Below, in pieces: positions 33,601 to 44,525 of a DNA stretch of 64,000 nt. The position numbers and the translations under genes were made by a program. Where the stretch lies: positions 116,349,547 to 116,413,546 of the forward strand of contig CM051455.1 in the NCBI GenBank assembly GCA_028274465.1. Reading direction: 5' to 3'. The notes below the pieces were generated by a model. The model was not told where the DNA came from. It saw only the letters and a program-made list of their open reading frames with translations, and did not search any database. The stretch comes from Plantago ovata (taxonomy: Eukaryota; Streptophyta; Magnoliopsida; Lamiales; Plantaginaceae). Numbering within the stretch: position 1 is the stretch's first letter; each line of letters begins with the position of its first letter.

Positions 33601-33680
33601 GTAACCTTACTTATCTTTTCCAAATAAATTTCTAAGTATGAAATTGTTCTCCTCGCTAACTGTGTACTTCTTTGTTGTAG
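33601..33680 (+). other. Predicted intron 2 of the antisense ORF
   Basis: CAG|GTAACC donor and TTTGTTGTAG acceptor, 80 bases, phase 0. It contains in-frame stops, and the reading frame resumes cleanly on the far side (LEHLKEAYGQ). Confidence 0.8.
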
Positions 33681-34529
33681 CTTGAGCACTTGAAGGAAGC
33701 CTACGGCCAAGTAGTTGCTGATCGCGCCGACATAGGCATTGTGATCGAAGACCTCGAGAAGAGGCTCGCGGCCGAGCAAGAAAAGAACAAGGTCGCTAAG
33801 GCGGAGACCGGCAAGCTCTATGCCAAGGTCGATCACCTCGAGAAGGAGTTTTCCAAGGAGAAGGCGAGGACCACGGGCTACAAGGGGGCTTATGCCACCT
33901 TGTCGATTTGCATGGAGAAGTTCAAGACCAGCGTCCTCTCCTTCCTTAAGGGCATCCGCCTTGCCACTGCTCGCGACTTCATGGCCACAGACACATACAA
34001 AATGGCCCAGCAAGATGTGCGAGTCTCATCGCACGAGGAGGGCTTCTTCTCCTGTATCGGCCAGCTAAAACGAGTTAACATGCTTCCCGCTGATTTTGAT
34101 CCGCACACTCGCGAGGACCTGCACCCTAGTAGGCGCGAAGACCTGTCTCACTATCCTGATGAGGAGATAACCGAGGAGATGCACGAAGCGTGCGAATTCG
34201 GGGAGCTGGTGACCGACCCAAAAGTGCCTTATCCCAACAAACCAACCTATCTCCCTTCATGGGTCCCCGAGTGTCTAAGGACCGGGATCCTTTACCCCTT
34301 TGAGAAGGCTGCTCTCCGCAACGCTTCTTGGGTTAAGGTGAGCGATCCAGTTATCGGGCGAGCAGCAGACTTCGTCGAGCCTGAGCTGATTCTATACGAG
34401 AAGGCTATTAAGGAATCTCAGGCTCAGGAGCGAGACGCGGCTGAGATCCAAGAGTTGCTGAGCCCGGTGTGGGGAGTAACTAGCACAAGTGTCCCGGTCA
34501 CTGACCCCTCTGGTAGTCGGACCCGCTGA

Positions 34530-35386
34530 ATCGAAGAGCTTGAAGACCGAGTATGCTCGGTAATGTTGTAAACTTTTCTTTTTTCTGTACTTGGCATTTT
34601 TTCCGAACAATTTTCCTTTTTCTATTCGGCCCTTGGTGGCACATGTTGAAACATATCTCCCTGTTGTAATATAAATTATGACCTTATGTCTCTTCGCTCC
34701 TTTCCTTCAATAAAAAGTTTGTTGCTCTTCGCTTCCTTGTTTATACTTGTGTTTTTTACTAACTCTTTTTCTGTTATGACGTATAACTCGATAGAGTAGT
34801 TAAACATGTATAAGTTAGAGTCGAGGGGGGAAGTTTCTCGCGCCTTTTATCGACAGAATAATCTTCATTGGTAATACTTCGAGTTAAGCTCCTCGAGCTA
34901 TCAAAGTAATCAATATACTTGTCGATTTTCTTGCCAACTCAGAAAAAACTGTGTTGAGCCAGAAAAAACAAGTGTTGACCTCCTCCTGCTCGATTTCTTT
35001 GCCTTCCTCATTTTCACTTCTTTAAAAAGTGTCTCGATTAATTTTCTCAAAAGATGAGAGAGCGGGGAGCTTTAGCCTGGCGTGTAAATCGGGGAGCTCT
35101 TTTATGGATCGGGCAACCTCTCTTGATCGAGTAGCTTTTTATTCTGTTTTGAGTATAGTAGTTCTATACTCGAACATTTTCTTTGTTGAAAGATAGGCAT
35201 TGTATTGATTTGTCAGAAATTCAATTACAATGGGGGGCTTCTCGTCCAGCTTTCTTACAACAGTTTCTGAATCAAACAACTTGAACCATAAAACATGAGG
35301 GTACCTCTCACACAAGCTTGTGAGGAATCCTTCTCGATCTTGGGCCTTTCACAGGAGCTCTTCAAAAACTTTGTTCGTTAAACAAC
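34530..35386. other. Convergent spacer between antisense ORF and Tat-D pol
   Basis: About 860 bases without a coding frame. It has an AATAAA at 34709-34714, suitably placed as a poly(A) signal for the plus-strand antisense gene, and an 8-base inverted repeat (GAGTATAG...CTATACTC, 35151-35172). Confidence 0.55.
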
Positions 35387-36463
35387 TCAGGCGTAGAACC
35401 TCTGGAGGTTGGAAGTATTCCACGGGTTCTTCAATACTCTTCCCTCCATGTCTTGGAGACGATAGCTTCCATTGGACCTTGCTTGAACTATCTTGTAGGG
35501 GCCTTCCCAGTTGGGTTGCATCTTCCCAACTTTGCCCAGGATGTCCGCTCTTCGGAGTACTAAGTCTCCTACTTGGAAGTCTCTCTCCTTTACGCCCTTG
35601 TTGTAGGTCTTCGCGATCAGTGCTTGGTATCTGAGGATGTTGGCCAAGGCATTGGTTCTCGCTTCACTTATCGTTTCTAGATCGAAGAGCCTCTCGGTAT
35701 GGTTGTCCTCGGGTTGATACCCTTGGATCCTGAGGATTTCTACCACCACTTCCGCTGGTATGACTGCTTCAGAACCGTAAACTAGCGAGAAGGGAGTCTC
35801 CCTTGTAGCTGTTTTTTAAGTTGTGCGATATGCCCATACCACTCCATCAAGCTCGTCGACCCAATCCTTGTTGGTGGCGAACCTCTTTTGCAAGTTGTTG
35901 ACAAGGATTTTGTTGACGGCCTCTGTTTGCCCGTTGGATTGAGGATGTCCTACCGAGGTGTACCTCCTCTCAATCTTCATTTCCTTGCAGCATTCATTGA
36001 ACCTTTGGCCACAGAATTGAGAACCATTATCCGAGATGAGGACTCTCGGGAAGCCAAATCGACACAAGATGTTTCTCCATACAAAGTTCATCACCCTTTG
36101 TTCGGTGATAGTAGACACTGCCTCAACCTCTGCCCACTTGCTAAAGTATTCAACCGCAACAATGATGAATTTCTTTTGACCCGTGCCTCTTGGGAAAGGA
36201 CCGACTATGTCGATGCCCCATATGTCGAAAGGGCAAGTGATGGTAATGGGCATGAGAGGTTTCCCCGGGACATTGATCAAATTGGCGTGCAATTGACACT
36301 CCTCGCACCTTCTTACAAATCGGGCAGCATCTTCACGAACAGTGGGCCAGTAGTATCCTTGGCGGATGATTTTTTGCGCGAGGGTTCTTCCTCCGGCATG
36401 GTCCCGCAACTTCCTCTGTGCATTTCTCTCAAAAGTTTTTGCACTTCTTGTTCGGCGACGCAT
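35387..36463 (-). pseudogene. Tat-D integrase
   Basis: Minus strand. From 36463: the H2C2 finger (HAGGRTLAQKI...CEECQ), then the catalytic core with GIDIVGPFPRG, LISDNGSQF and GQTEAVNK giving D, D and E, and a WVDELDGVVWAYRTT segment. A TAA at 35816-35818 interrupts it in frame; the C-terminal part (35387-35749: VLRRADILGKVGKMQPNWEGPYKIVQ) follows and ends at 35387. The active-site residues are intact; the stop alone would truncate the C-terminal DNA-binding part. Confidence 0.9.
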
Positions 36464-36930
36464 CTCAAGTAGACTCCCTCGAAGGATCTCTTGTACAAGT
36501 AGTCTCCTTGCATGATGTAGCGGCTTGCCTTTCCTTTGATTTTCCTTGCTTCAGCCTTATCACGAGGAAGGCTACCATTCGTGAGATAGGTAGCGATCCC
36601 TTGCATCCAACTCGGTTGAGTGTCAATTGCCAAGACGTTTGGCTTTGATGACCATACGGATGATGCATTGATTCTCATAAGTATCACATTCTGGGTATCC
36701 ACTCCTCCGGAAGCCGAAGCATATTTTGATAATGCATCTGCCCTTTGATTGAGATCTCTTGAGAATTTCTCAATTTCACAACTTTCGAATTTTTGGATTT
36801 CCTCCGTGATGGCGCTCTTGTATTCGGCCAGTGAGTCCTTCTTGGTTTTGAACTTTCCCGAGATTTGCTTCTCGGCCAATTGAGAGTCAGTGAAGAGATG
36901 TAGCTTCTTCACTTCAAGTGCCTTTGCCAT
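36464..36930 (-). pseudogene. Tat-D second (archaeal-type) RNase H and connection
   Basis: Frame 36313-36930 on the minus strand. The beginning, KALEVKKLHLFTDSQLAEKQISGKF...NQRADALSKYASA, is the RNase H of the additional 'aRH' kind that Tat-lineage elements carry after the ordinary one (LHLFTDSQL holds a catalytic Asp; RADALSK the final conserved Asp region). It is followed by the linker to integrase. Its presence supports the Tat assignment. Frameshifted relative to both neighbours. Confidence 0.85.
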
Positions 36931-37735
36931 ACGTAGAGCGATGAGGATAGCTTCATACTCAGCTTCGTTGTTGGAGACTGGGAAACTAAGAGTAACGGCG
37001 TACTCGAGTTCAGCTCCTCCGAGACTCTTGAAGTATATTCCTTGGGTTTTGAAGAGACGGTCTCCATACCCTTAGGCTCCTCGTCTTTTTCTGCTAGGAA
37101 CACTTCATGCCTTTTTCTTTTTGTCTGGGACATTTCTTTTAGCTCTTTTAAAGCATCTTCGAGAGCTTGCATTGGGTTATTCTGCCGTGGTTGCTCCTCG
37201 ACCATCATCATGACATTTTGTGTCTCGGGAGGGTTTTCCTCTGAAGCTCCCTTGGAGGGATACTCTACGAGGAAATCGACAATGATTTGGGATTTCTTGG
37301 CCAAAGGTACTTGATAGTCAATGTCGTACTCGCTCAATTCGATTGCCCATCTTGCTAGCCTTCCCGAGTTTTCGGGTTTTCCGAGGACTTGCTTGAGAGG
37401 TTGCTTCATCAAGACCACAACCTTGTGCACTCCAAAGTAAGGCTTCAGTCTCCTCTCCGTATAGACTAGGGCAAAGGAGAGCCTCTCGATATCCATATAT
37501 CGTGTTTCCGCTCCAGCGAGTACTTTGCTTACGTAGTAGATGGGCAAGTGGTCGTTACCTTGAATTCGCACCAAGACCGACGGCTTCCCAGTCGCTGCTA
37601 AGTACAAGTAAAGTACCTCTCCTTCCATGGGTTTTGACAAAACTGGAGGGGAGAGTAGATACTCTTTGAGCTTCTCGAAGGCTTCCTCGCATTCTTTCGT
37701 CCACTCGAAGTGGTTGCTCTTTCTCAACACTTTGA
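36931..37735 (-). pseudogene. Tat-D first RNase H
   Basis: Open frame 36909-37730 (minus). KECEEAFEKLKEYLLSPPVL is the RT/RNase H connection; LYLYLAATGKPSVLVRI, YYVSKVLAGAETRY and ERLSFALVYTERRLKPYF are the degenerate RNase H fold of Tat elements, where catalytic residues are partly lost. An RLARWAIELSEYDIDYQ signature follows. Frame break near 37735 against RT. Confidence 0.85.
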
Positions 37736-38383
37736 CTTCCCGACCAATTGTTGTACCTCATTGATGGATTGGGGTTGAGGCAGATCGAGGATGGCCTTTA
37801 TTTTTTCGGAATTTGCTTCTATTCCTCTCTCCGTTTCCATGTAACCGAGGAACTTCCCACCTTTAAGTCCAAAGGTACGCTTCGCTGGATTGAGCTTCAT
37901 GCCATACTTCCACAAAATCGAGAAGCATCTTGCCAAGTAACCTACATGTTGCTCCTCGGTCTTACTCTTGACAAGCATATCATCAACATATACTTCCATT
38001 GTTTTACCCAACTCTTCTTTGAACATCTTGTTGACCAGCCTTTGGTAGGTCGCTCCGGCATTTTTTAGGCCGAAAGGCATCACGTTGAAGCAATACACAT
38101 TGCCACTTGCGAAGAAGGCGATTTTGGGTGCATCATCCTTAGCCATTTTGACTTGGTAGAATCCTTGGTATGCACCCATGAAACTCAAGAGGGCGCATCC
38201 AGCAGTGGAATCGACTAGCTGGTCGATCCGGGGTAGCGGGTAGGGATCCTTCGGGCAAAACTTGTTGAGTCTTGTGAAGTTGTTGCACATTCTCCACTTG
38301 CCGGGCCCCTTCTCCACGAGGACCACATTGCAAACCCAGTCGGAGTATCTTACTTCCTTGATGTGACCGGCTTTAAGCAGTCT
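37736..38383 (-). pseudogene. Tat-D reverse transcriptase
   Basis: Minus strand. KWRMCNNFTRLNKFCPKDPYPLPRIDQLVD, LLSFMGAYQGFYQVKM, FNVMPFGLKNAGATYQRLV, VYVDDMLVKS (YVDD), LNPAKRTFGLKGGKFLGYM. Motif A reads FMGAY where Tat elements normally have FMDAY, so a catalytic Asp has become Gly. A TAA at 38384-38386 separates it in frame from the protease part. Non-functional. Confidence 0.9.
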
Positions 38384-39724
38384 TTAGACTTCCGCTTCAA
38401 TGATGGCATTATCTTCCGCACTGAAGTCTCTTCGCTTCTCTCTAATATGGGTGATCGACGAGTCAACGTTCAGACGGTGAACCGCGACACGTGGGTCGAT
38501 CCCCTTGAGGTCCTCGGTACTCCACGCGAAGATTTCGTTGTTATCTTTCAAGCATTGAATGAGTTTCATCCTCACTTCTGTAGTCATCTCGGTACTAATT
38601 TTTGTAACCTTGTCGGCACTTCCTTCGACAATTTGGATTTCTTCTAGAGTTTCTCTTGCTTCAATTTTGTTTTCCTCGAAGAATTTCTTCTCCTTGGAAG
38701 AGGGTGGTATTGGGGGTATAACTTGATACTCCTCGAGCTCTTTGACAGCTCCTACCAGGGTATCCTTCTCTTTCTTGTGGCTTGCTTTCCTTCGCCTAAG
38801 TGACGGACTTGGCTTTTTTGATTTTTTCTTCACTCGCCGAACCGTATAAAAATGATAAGGAGCATTGTGAACAAGAGGTTGCTCCTCGAGTGATTGACCC
38901 GGGTTGGGTTCTCCGATGGCAACCCTGGAAGTGAACTTAGCTGACATGCTGTAGCATTCCCATGCCTCTCTTATGTCTCCTACTTCTTGTCCAACTCCCA
39001 ATGGAGTGGGGAACTTCAACTTGTTGTGGACTGTAGACACTACGGCTCGGAATTGACAAAGACCAGGTCGACCTAGGACTGCGAAGTAATCAAAGGGCAT
39101 GTCGACGACCAAAAAGGGAACCTGTTGAGTTACTCGCCGAGGAGCACTTCCCATTGATACCGTCAAGTTGATCATTCTGAGTGGCATGATAGGTTGTCCT
39201 CCAAAGCCTACCAGGGCACTCCTCACTTCTTTGAGCCCTTCTCTTGGATTCATTTGCATCCTCTTCAAGGTTCCTGTGAAGATCAAGTTAGCCAAACATC
39301 CGGTGTCGACAAGGATCCTTCCTAACTTGTAAGATTGAACATCAAGGGAAACTACTAGCGGAACACAAGGGTCATATATGTTTCCTCCTCCGGCATGTCT
39401 CAGAGGTATCTCGCTATCGTCAAAAGAGATGACGTTGGTTCCTGGTCGTGCGGCTTGGGCATACTTCACATCCCGGACTTTGAGATTATCAGCTTTGATC
39501 TCCCTCTGATTACGAGTGTCGCCTCCCGCGGGTCCTCCAACAATTGTAAGAGTGTGGATGCTTCCGTTCACGGGACGGTTTTCATAATTGTTGTAATTAT
39601 AAATATCATCATCATGAGGGTTCCCTTGGTAGTGGTGCTCAATCCCCCCTTGAGGTGGCGGAGGTAAGATTGCCAGAGGTTCTTCCTTACGGATGTAGTT
39701 AACCAGCTGCCCATTACGTATCAT
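38384..39724 (-). pseudogene. Tat-D protease and RT N-terminal linker
   Basis: 446 codons (minus). After a disordered segment rich in His/Asp/Asn, LGRILVDTGCLANLIF is the retropepsin active site (DTG) and FAVLGRPGLCQF the second hairpin. A long Lys/Glu linker follows, then IFAWSTEDLKGIDP, the usual lead-in to the Tat RT. Same frame as gag upstream and RT downstream, interrupted by stops. Confidence 0.87.
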
Positions 39725-40198
39725 CCTCTCAATTTCGTTCTTGAGCTCGACACACTCATCAGAGGTATGCCCTTTCCCTTTGTGAAACTCATAAAATTTC
39801 TACGAACTCTTGTTCTTTCGGTTTTCTTGAATCGGGGGTGGCCAGGAGACGTCTAGCTTCCTCGAGACTATATAGTTCAAGATGTCGGATCTTGGCCAAT
39901 TTAAGTTCGTGTAGTTGCTATATCGCCTTGGAGGTGACCTCCTAGGAGGAGACCTCTTGTCTCGAAAATTGTTCCTCGAGTGACCCTCTCTGATCAAACC
40001 ATGCTTTTGATCTTTTCTTTGCTTTTCGGGATTTTGTGGGCGAGGAGGGTACTCCTTCTCTTTATCTTTCTCCTTCCCTTTTTCTTTGGGAGGATTGGTT
40101 CTCACCGTGACTGTTTTTCGGAATTCCTCGGCCTCGAGGAAATCCTTGCAAACTTTTGCCAGTTGTGCTTCGTTCTCTACACACGATGCTGAGAGCAA
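39725..40198 (-). pseudogene. Tat-D gag C-terminus
   Basis: Minus strand, cut at 40198 by the family B element. A Lys/Glu/Arg-rich segment (EKGKEKDKEKEYPPRP, SPPRRSPPRR) is followed by a TAG at 39800-39802, then a zinc-finger-like FHKGKGHTSDEC...LKNEIE element as found at the gag/protease junction of Tat elements. The capsid domain and 5' LTR of Tat-D are not in the window. Confidence 0.8.
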
Positions 40199-41409
40199 TG
40201 ATGAACGAGATTGTCAGACTCAATTAATCAAATAAATTTGTTTTTAGCCAAAGGCAACTCTCAACTACAACGAAAACCAAGGCACGTAGTGTAGAAGTAA
40301 GATAACCTCGAGTGTCGATCTCTAAGGACTATAACTAGCTTTATCCAATTTAACTTAAACTATTAATCAGAAATCAAGCAAAGCTCAAATTTTTCTTATC
40401 AATATAATGGAAGTTAGTGATAGTATGATCATTCAAAGCAACGGGCAATAATCATGCATGAAGTACTTGAAGTTTGTATAGAAATCTATGATCGTGAATT
40501 GTCCTATGTGTTCCTTTCAATTCAACACTACGAAGATAGATGGCTTAGATAGATCAAAGAAATAAAACAATAAATCAAGTCTTAAACGCGCGAAGCCACT
40601 CATGCATATATAATTAAGAACCCTAGCTAAGAAATCACATACTATCACCAACGATAGATTTAGCTACTCATAGATAAATTGCAATCAACAAGAATCAAAG
40701 CAAGATTGAATGAAAACATGTTGAATGCAATAAATAAAAGCAGAAAAATCGTGAGATACAAGTTACCAACGAAGGTTGTCAACCTCCGATGAATTGCTAA
40801 CTCACAAGCAAGAATCGAGAATCAAAGATGTCCAATCTCTATGCTTAAGCTTCCAAATCAATAAGAAAAAGAGTCTCCTATGCTAATAATTCCCAGAACA
40901 GGCTCTGGAGAATTTGTCTCTCAAAATAAGGTGAAAAGGTATGAAAAACGTAGAAAATAGGCAAACATATATAGATATCGTAACAGTGTGGGGCGAACCG
41001 CCCGGGATGCCAGGCGAACCGCCTGGCACCGGGCGAACCGCCCCTCGTCCCGGGCGAACCGCCCGGGACTTCCAGTCGGTGGTTAGCGAGTTTTTCGACT
41101 TGGTTTCCTTTTCGGACTCGGATTTTACCTTCTAGTGACCTTTAAGCCTTAAAACTCGTCCTCTAGGCCTCAAATCTCATTCGGAACCTTCTAGATACAC
41201 CACGAATGTCCTCGAAACACCAAAACTTCGTCCTCTTCATCAATATTGCCCATAAATACGTTTTTTTACCTAAAACCTGAAAAATGCAAAGAAAAGGGAA
41301 ACGTTACACTATTCTAATAAAATACACTAAAATATAAGCTAAATTAACCTAGAGGATAGCTAAATTGGTGAAAAAGACTCGAATGAAAGTGTAAAATATA
41401 TGTTCATCA
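40199..41409 (-). repeat. Family B 3' LTR
   Basis: 1,211 bp, TGATGAACATATA...CTCGTTCATCA on the minus strand. It holds four evenly spaced hairpins at 40987-41069, just upstream (in element sense) of a TATATATG region. Confidence 0.92.
40987..41069 (-). repeat. Four-unit GC hairpin array in family B LTR
   Basis: GCG-AAC-CGC cores at 40993, 41014, 41033 and 41054 (spacing 21, 19, 21). Outer arms differ between units, for example CCAG/CTGG and CCCGG/CCGGG, yet remain complementary. Confidence 0.88.
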
Positions 41410-42996
41410 AACTCCCCAAACCGAACCTTTGCTTGTCCTCAAGCAAGCTAAACTCTAATGCAAAACACCAATGCAACCCAATGAACTAATCTATTGAGTC
41501 TATCAAAAACGTATGAACAAGGACCATACAAATCATAACATGGATATTGGTTGAAGAATGCCTCGATTGACTCATACACATTCACATATGCACTATGTTA
41601 AACAAGATAGTCTCTCGTAACATTCTCTACCTGGACCTAGTCAGTGACGACGTATTGAAACATGTTAAAACACGAATGGTTGTCCCGTGCCTATGAAACT
41701 GAGGACTTACTACTGTTCACCAAGTTAAGACTTTCCCTCAAAGAGGTCGAACCAATACTGTCTCTCATCAAACGAAGGAGGGTTCCCTAAAAGATCACAC
41801 TCCCCTATTCTACCCATCTCTCAAGAAAAGTCATAAACTAATCACCACTTCCTGAATGGCAGGACGAGGGTGGTCTAGAACAGATGACACGAAACAAACA
41901 AAAGACAAACTTTACAACTCGATTACGAACATTACAAGAATTGAAAAGCGAGACAAACACTTTGCTAAACTGCTTTTTGGCTTTCTTTGGACCCTTCTTT
42001 GCTTTTTTGGGGTCTTTTCTTTTTTTCTTTTTTTTTCTTCTCCATATTTTTTTCTTTTTTTCTGGAATTTTTCTTTTTTTCTTTTTTTTCAATTTTTTCC
42101 TTTCTCTTTTTTTCTTTTTTGTATATAGCCAGCAGTAGCACAACGAAAAAGAAATTACAATGACTCACAAACGACCTCCCCAAACCTATTCGAAAGAATA
42201 GGTTGGAGCACAAACTTACGAAAAAGAAAGAAACAATAAACTCACAACACTCAAAATCGAAAACAAGTCATAATAACGGTATAACCCCCTCCCCAAACCT
42301 ATTCGTTAGAATAGGTTTCAAACAAAGGATTACACATCTCACACTACCTCCTTCCTAGGCATTTAGCAATCTCAAAGCAAGGTGAAAACTTGTTGCCTCT
42401 TAGGTACATAATTACACGGGAAAACAACCACAAGACTCTAACATCCATCATCTTATTATAAAGGCCTTCGTGAACCGCAGTAGAGAAAACACCACTAAGT
42501 GATGTCGAGACTACCAAGCTTAACTAAGTGCATATATATATGTGACCTGAAACAAATTCATAGAGATGAAACGCATGGTCAAGGGTCATACTAGTTAATC
42601 TACCCAATAAAAAAGTTCAAAATATTTGGCAATAAACTCCACATAAAAACATGCAAAACTATACTAGGATGAATGTAGTGTATGCAACTAAATATTAACA
42701 AAGCGGTAAACGTGCAGATGTAAACAAAGGGTTTCACGAGTTTATCATAAGCAAAACAAGTATAGAGATAGCCAGCGATAACCCCCCCCCCCAAACATGA
42801 ACGTCGTCGCTCGTCCCGAACGTCGAAAGTGGATTTAAGGTGAGAGCTAACTTGTACCTGTAACCTATAGGACTCAAGGAAATTCGTGAGAAACCAAAAC
42901 GGACGATAAAAGAAGTAAAAAGATCAATAATTTAGCATAATAGGAGAAAATTGGGTTTCCGAACGAAAATCCGGAACTCCGGATTTCTGGACACCC
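41410..42996 (-). other. Family B 3' non-coding region
   Basis: Homologous to 27860-29517 of Gypsy-C and 51164-52690 of family A, in inverse orientation. It contains the polypurine tract next to the LTR (TTCGGTTTGGGGAG on the minus strand, 41410-41425), a conserved block at 41600-41780, the pyrimidine-rich (minus-strand purine) tract 41985-42125, and two hairpin/polypurine modules (42178-42210, 42288-42320). A C-run lies at 42782-42792. No ORF is believable. Confidence 0.75.
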
Positions 42997-43115
42997 GGGG
43001 CAAACCGCCCCAGGAGGGGGGCGATTTGCCTGGGGCGTCCAGAACGTCCCAGGTAGTCTGGACTTGCCAGGTGAATCGCCCCACGTGGGGGACGGTTCGC
43101 CTGGCAACTCCAGAC
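42997..43115 (-). repeat. Internal GC hairpin cluster of family B
   Basis: Units such as GGGGCAAACCGCCCC, GGGGCGATTTGCCTGG and GACGGTTCGCC downstream of the gag-like ORF. More diverged than the LTR copies. Confidence 0.75.
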
Positions 43116-43287
43116 TCCTGGAGATGACTTTTTCCTCCCATAACGCAAAATTATCATCTTAAAACCTATTTTATCATCAAAAACATACGAAAACATAAAT
43201 TAAAACACAATGACATGCTCAAACTAAATATGCATGCAATGCAAGAAAGCGATAAAACTAAACTACATGCAACCATTACCACTAATG

Positions 43288-44199
43288 TTATCCATTATCA
43301 AATGGAAACGAATCTTGTGCATCCGTTCCATTACTCCTCGCATCTTGGAAACCATCCTTGGCCCCTCTCCGTATCTGCTCAAGAAAGTCCATGATTCCCT
43401 GAAAACTAAAATTAACAAAACCAATAAAATCAAAATCTAAAAAATAACCAAGGGAATCAGATGGAAAATAAAAAGAAAAAAAAGGATCAAAACTCCTTTG
43501 GAACTCATAGGTGGGTGCATGGACCAGAACATAGGAGTTAAGATCAAGAGTATCTGCAGCAATTGATTCAGAGACACCAAAATCTTCAGAGATTGGCTCC
43601 TCGACCTCAACACAATTCACGCCATCACTTTCTGACTCAAGTGAAGCAATGGATTCAGTCATCACCTCCTCCACGACTTCCTCTTGACCAACAACCTCGA
43701 CATCCGCAAGTAAGGACGTGGAATCCAAGCTAAGCACTGAAGAGACTTCGTCAATGGATTCTTTTCCACATTCCTCTTCATCGGCAATGTCGATTTCTGG
43801 TGGCTGACTACTGAAGCGAGATGCCCATGCCCTTGACGTGGGAGGCGAGTCCCTATCCCAATGTTCCAGAAACTTGCTGGTTACTTCACCCCAAGTGCGC
43901 AACGATTTTTCCGGCAGGATTCTGAGCCATCCTCGAGCGTACCCTTTCAAGGCTCCCATAAATCCTCTCGTACAAAGTTGCTCATGTGATAAAATAACCC
44001 CCTCCACATTCTTACGAGGTATCCTCAACACACCTTCCTCGTATGTGTCTAAGAACCCTCTTGGATCATCACTCATCGAAAACGTGGAGAGAATGGAGTA
44101 GTACGAAGGATCAAAGTCATAATCCTTGCAATCTTCATCCAATGTTATGAAAGGCCCTCGAGGCATCACATACCGGGGCAAAGGAACTCGTTGACTCAT
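43288..44199 (-). CDS. Family B truncated gag-like protein
   Basis: 303 codons on the minus strand from the ATG at 44199 (MSQRVPLPRY). Residues ~40-115 resemble the N-terminal part of an Athila-type gag capsid (DDPRGFLDTYEEG, LKGYARGWLRILPEKSLRTWGEVTSKFLEHW). The protein then leaves the gag fold and becomes acidic (DEEECGKES, VEVVGQEEVVEEVM), ending with an aromatic-rich tail. There is no zinc knuckle and no protease. Either a degraded gag or a specialised short one; the frame is open throughout, which is notable for a pol-less element. The start is the first ATG after the primer site in a suitable frame. Confidence 0.72.
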   Translation of the reverse strand: MSQRVPLPRYVMPRGPFITLDEDCKDYDFDPSYYSILSTFSMSDDPRGFLDTYEEGVLRIPRKNVEGVILSHEQLCTRGFMGALKGYARGWLRILPEKSLRTWGEVTSKFLEHWDRDSPPTSRAWASRFSSQPPEIDIADEEECGKESIDEVSSVLSLDSTSLLADVEVVGQEEVVEEVMTESIASLESESDGVNCVEVEEPISEDFGVSESIAADTLDLNSYVLVHAPTYEFQRSFDPFFSFYFPSDSLGYFLDFDFIGFVNFSFQGIMDFLEQIRRGAKDGFQDARSNGTDAQDSFPFDNG

Positions 44200-44504
44200 C
44201 CTTTCATATGACTAGTTTCTGCACATGAGGAAACAAGAAACAAAGGAGCAGAATCCACAAAAGAAAAACAAAAACTTGCAAAGAAAAGCACAAAGAGTGC
44301 AAACAAAAACAATGTAACCAAGAACTTCGAGAGAACAAGCACGCAAGGTAACCAAGATCAAATTAGATGAATTTACTGAAAAAGATGGGGGAAAGAAATA
44401 GGGTAAGAAAGTGAAATTTTTGGAGAGCAAACCCCAGAGCCTGTTCTTCTGTAGGGAATTGAATGCTGAAAATATAAATAAGCTAAAGAGAAAAAGGAGT
44501 ATAG

Positions 44505-44522
44505 TCCCCGGCAACGGCGCCA
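44505..44522 (-). promoter_or_regulatory. Family B primer-binding site (tRNA-Asp type)
   Basis: The minus strand reads TGGCGCCGTTGCCGGGGA three bases from the 5' LTR end; complementary to the 3' end of plant tRNA-Asp. Confidence 0.92.
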
Positions 44523-44525
44523 ATT

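Larger units (their letters stand above)
31580..34529 (+). pseudogene. Tat-D antisense ORF (putative 'gypsy type transposase' domain)
   Basis: Plus-strand gene lying antisense to Tat-D pol and downstream of it, as the extra antisense ORF of Tat-lineage elements does. The left end is truncated by Copia-B. Order: an acidic disordered region (31590-32235), the conserved domain resembling PF04195 (YMVVHCLSLDRGW, FCEAFRDIFNTLGIAL, NQLFRVSM, FYYFNARPG; 32395-32720), a basic/coiled-coil region, and a C-terminal helical part (LEKRLAAEQEKNK onward) to the stop at 34527. Frame breaks near 32237 and 32514. Two introns fit the frame (33008-33157 and 33601-33680). Molecular function is unknown; the 'transposase' name is historical. 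Confidence 0.82.

Noticed and set aside
31590-34529. Host gene with introns on the plus strand
   Set aside because: Domain and position match the antisense ORF of Tat elements; surrounded by Tat pol and cut by Copia-B.
41838-42143. Lys-rich or Phe/Leu-rich ORFs in pyrimidine tracts (also 28543-28962 and 51672-51950)
   Set aside because: Products of long A/G or T/C low-complexity runs in the 3' non-coding regions.
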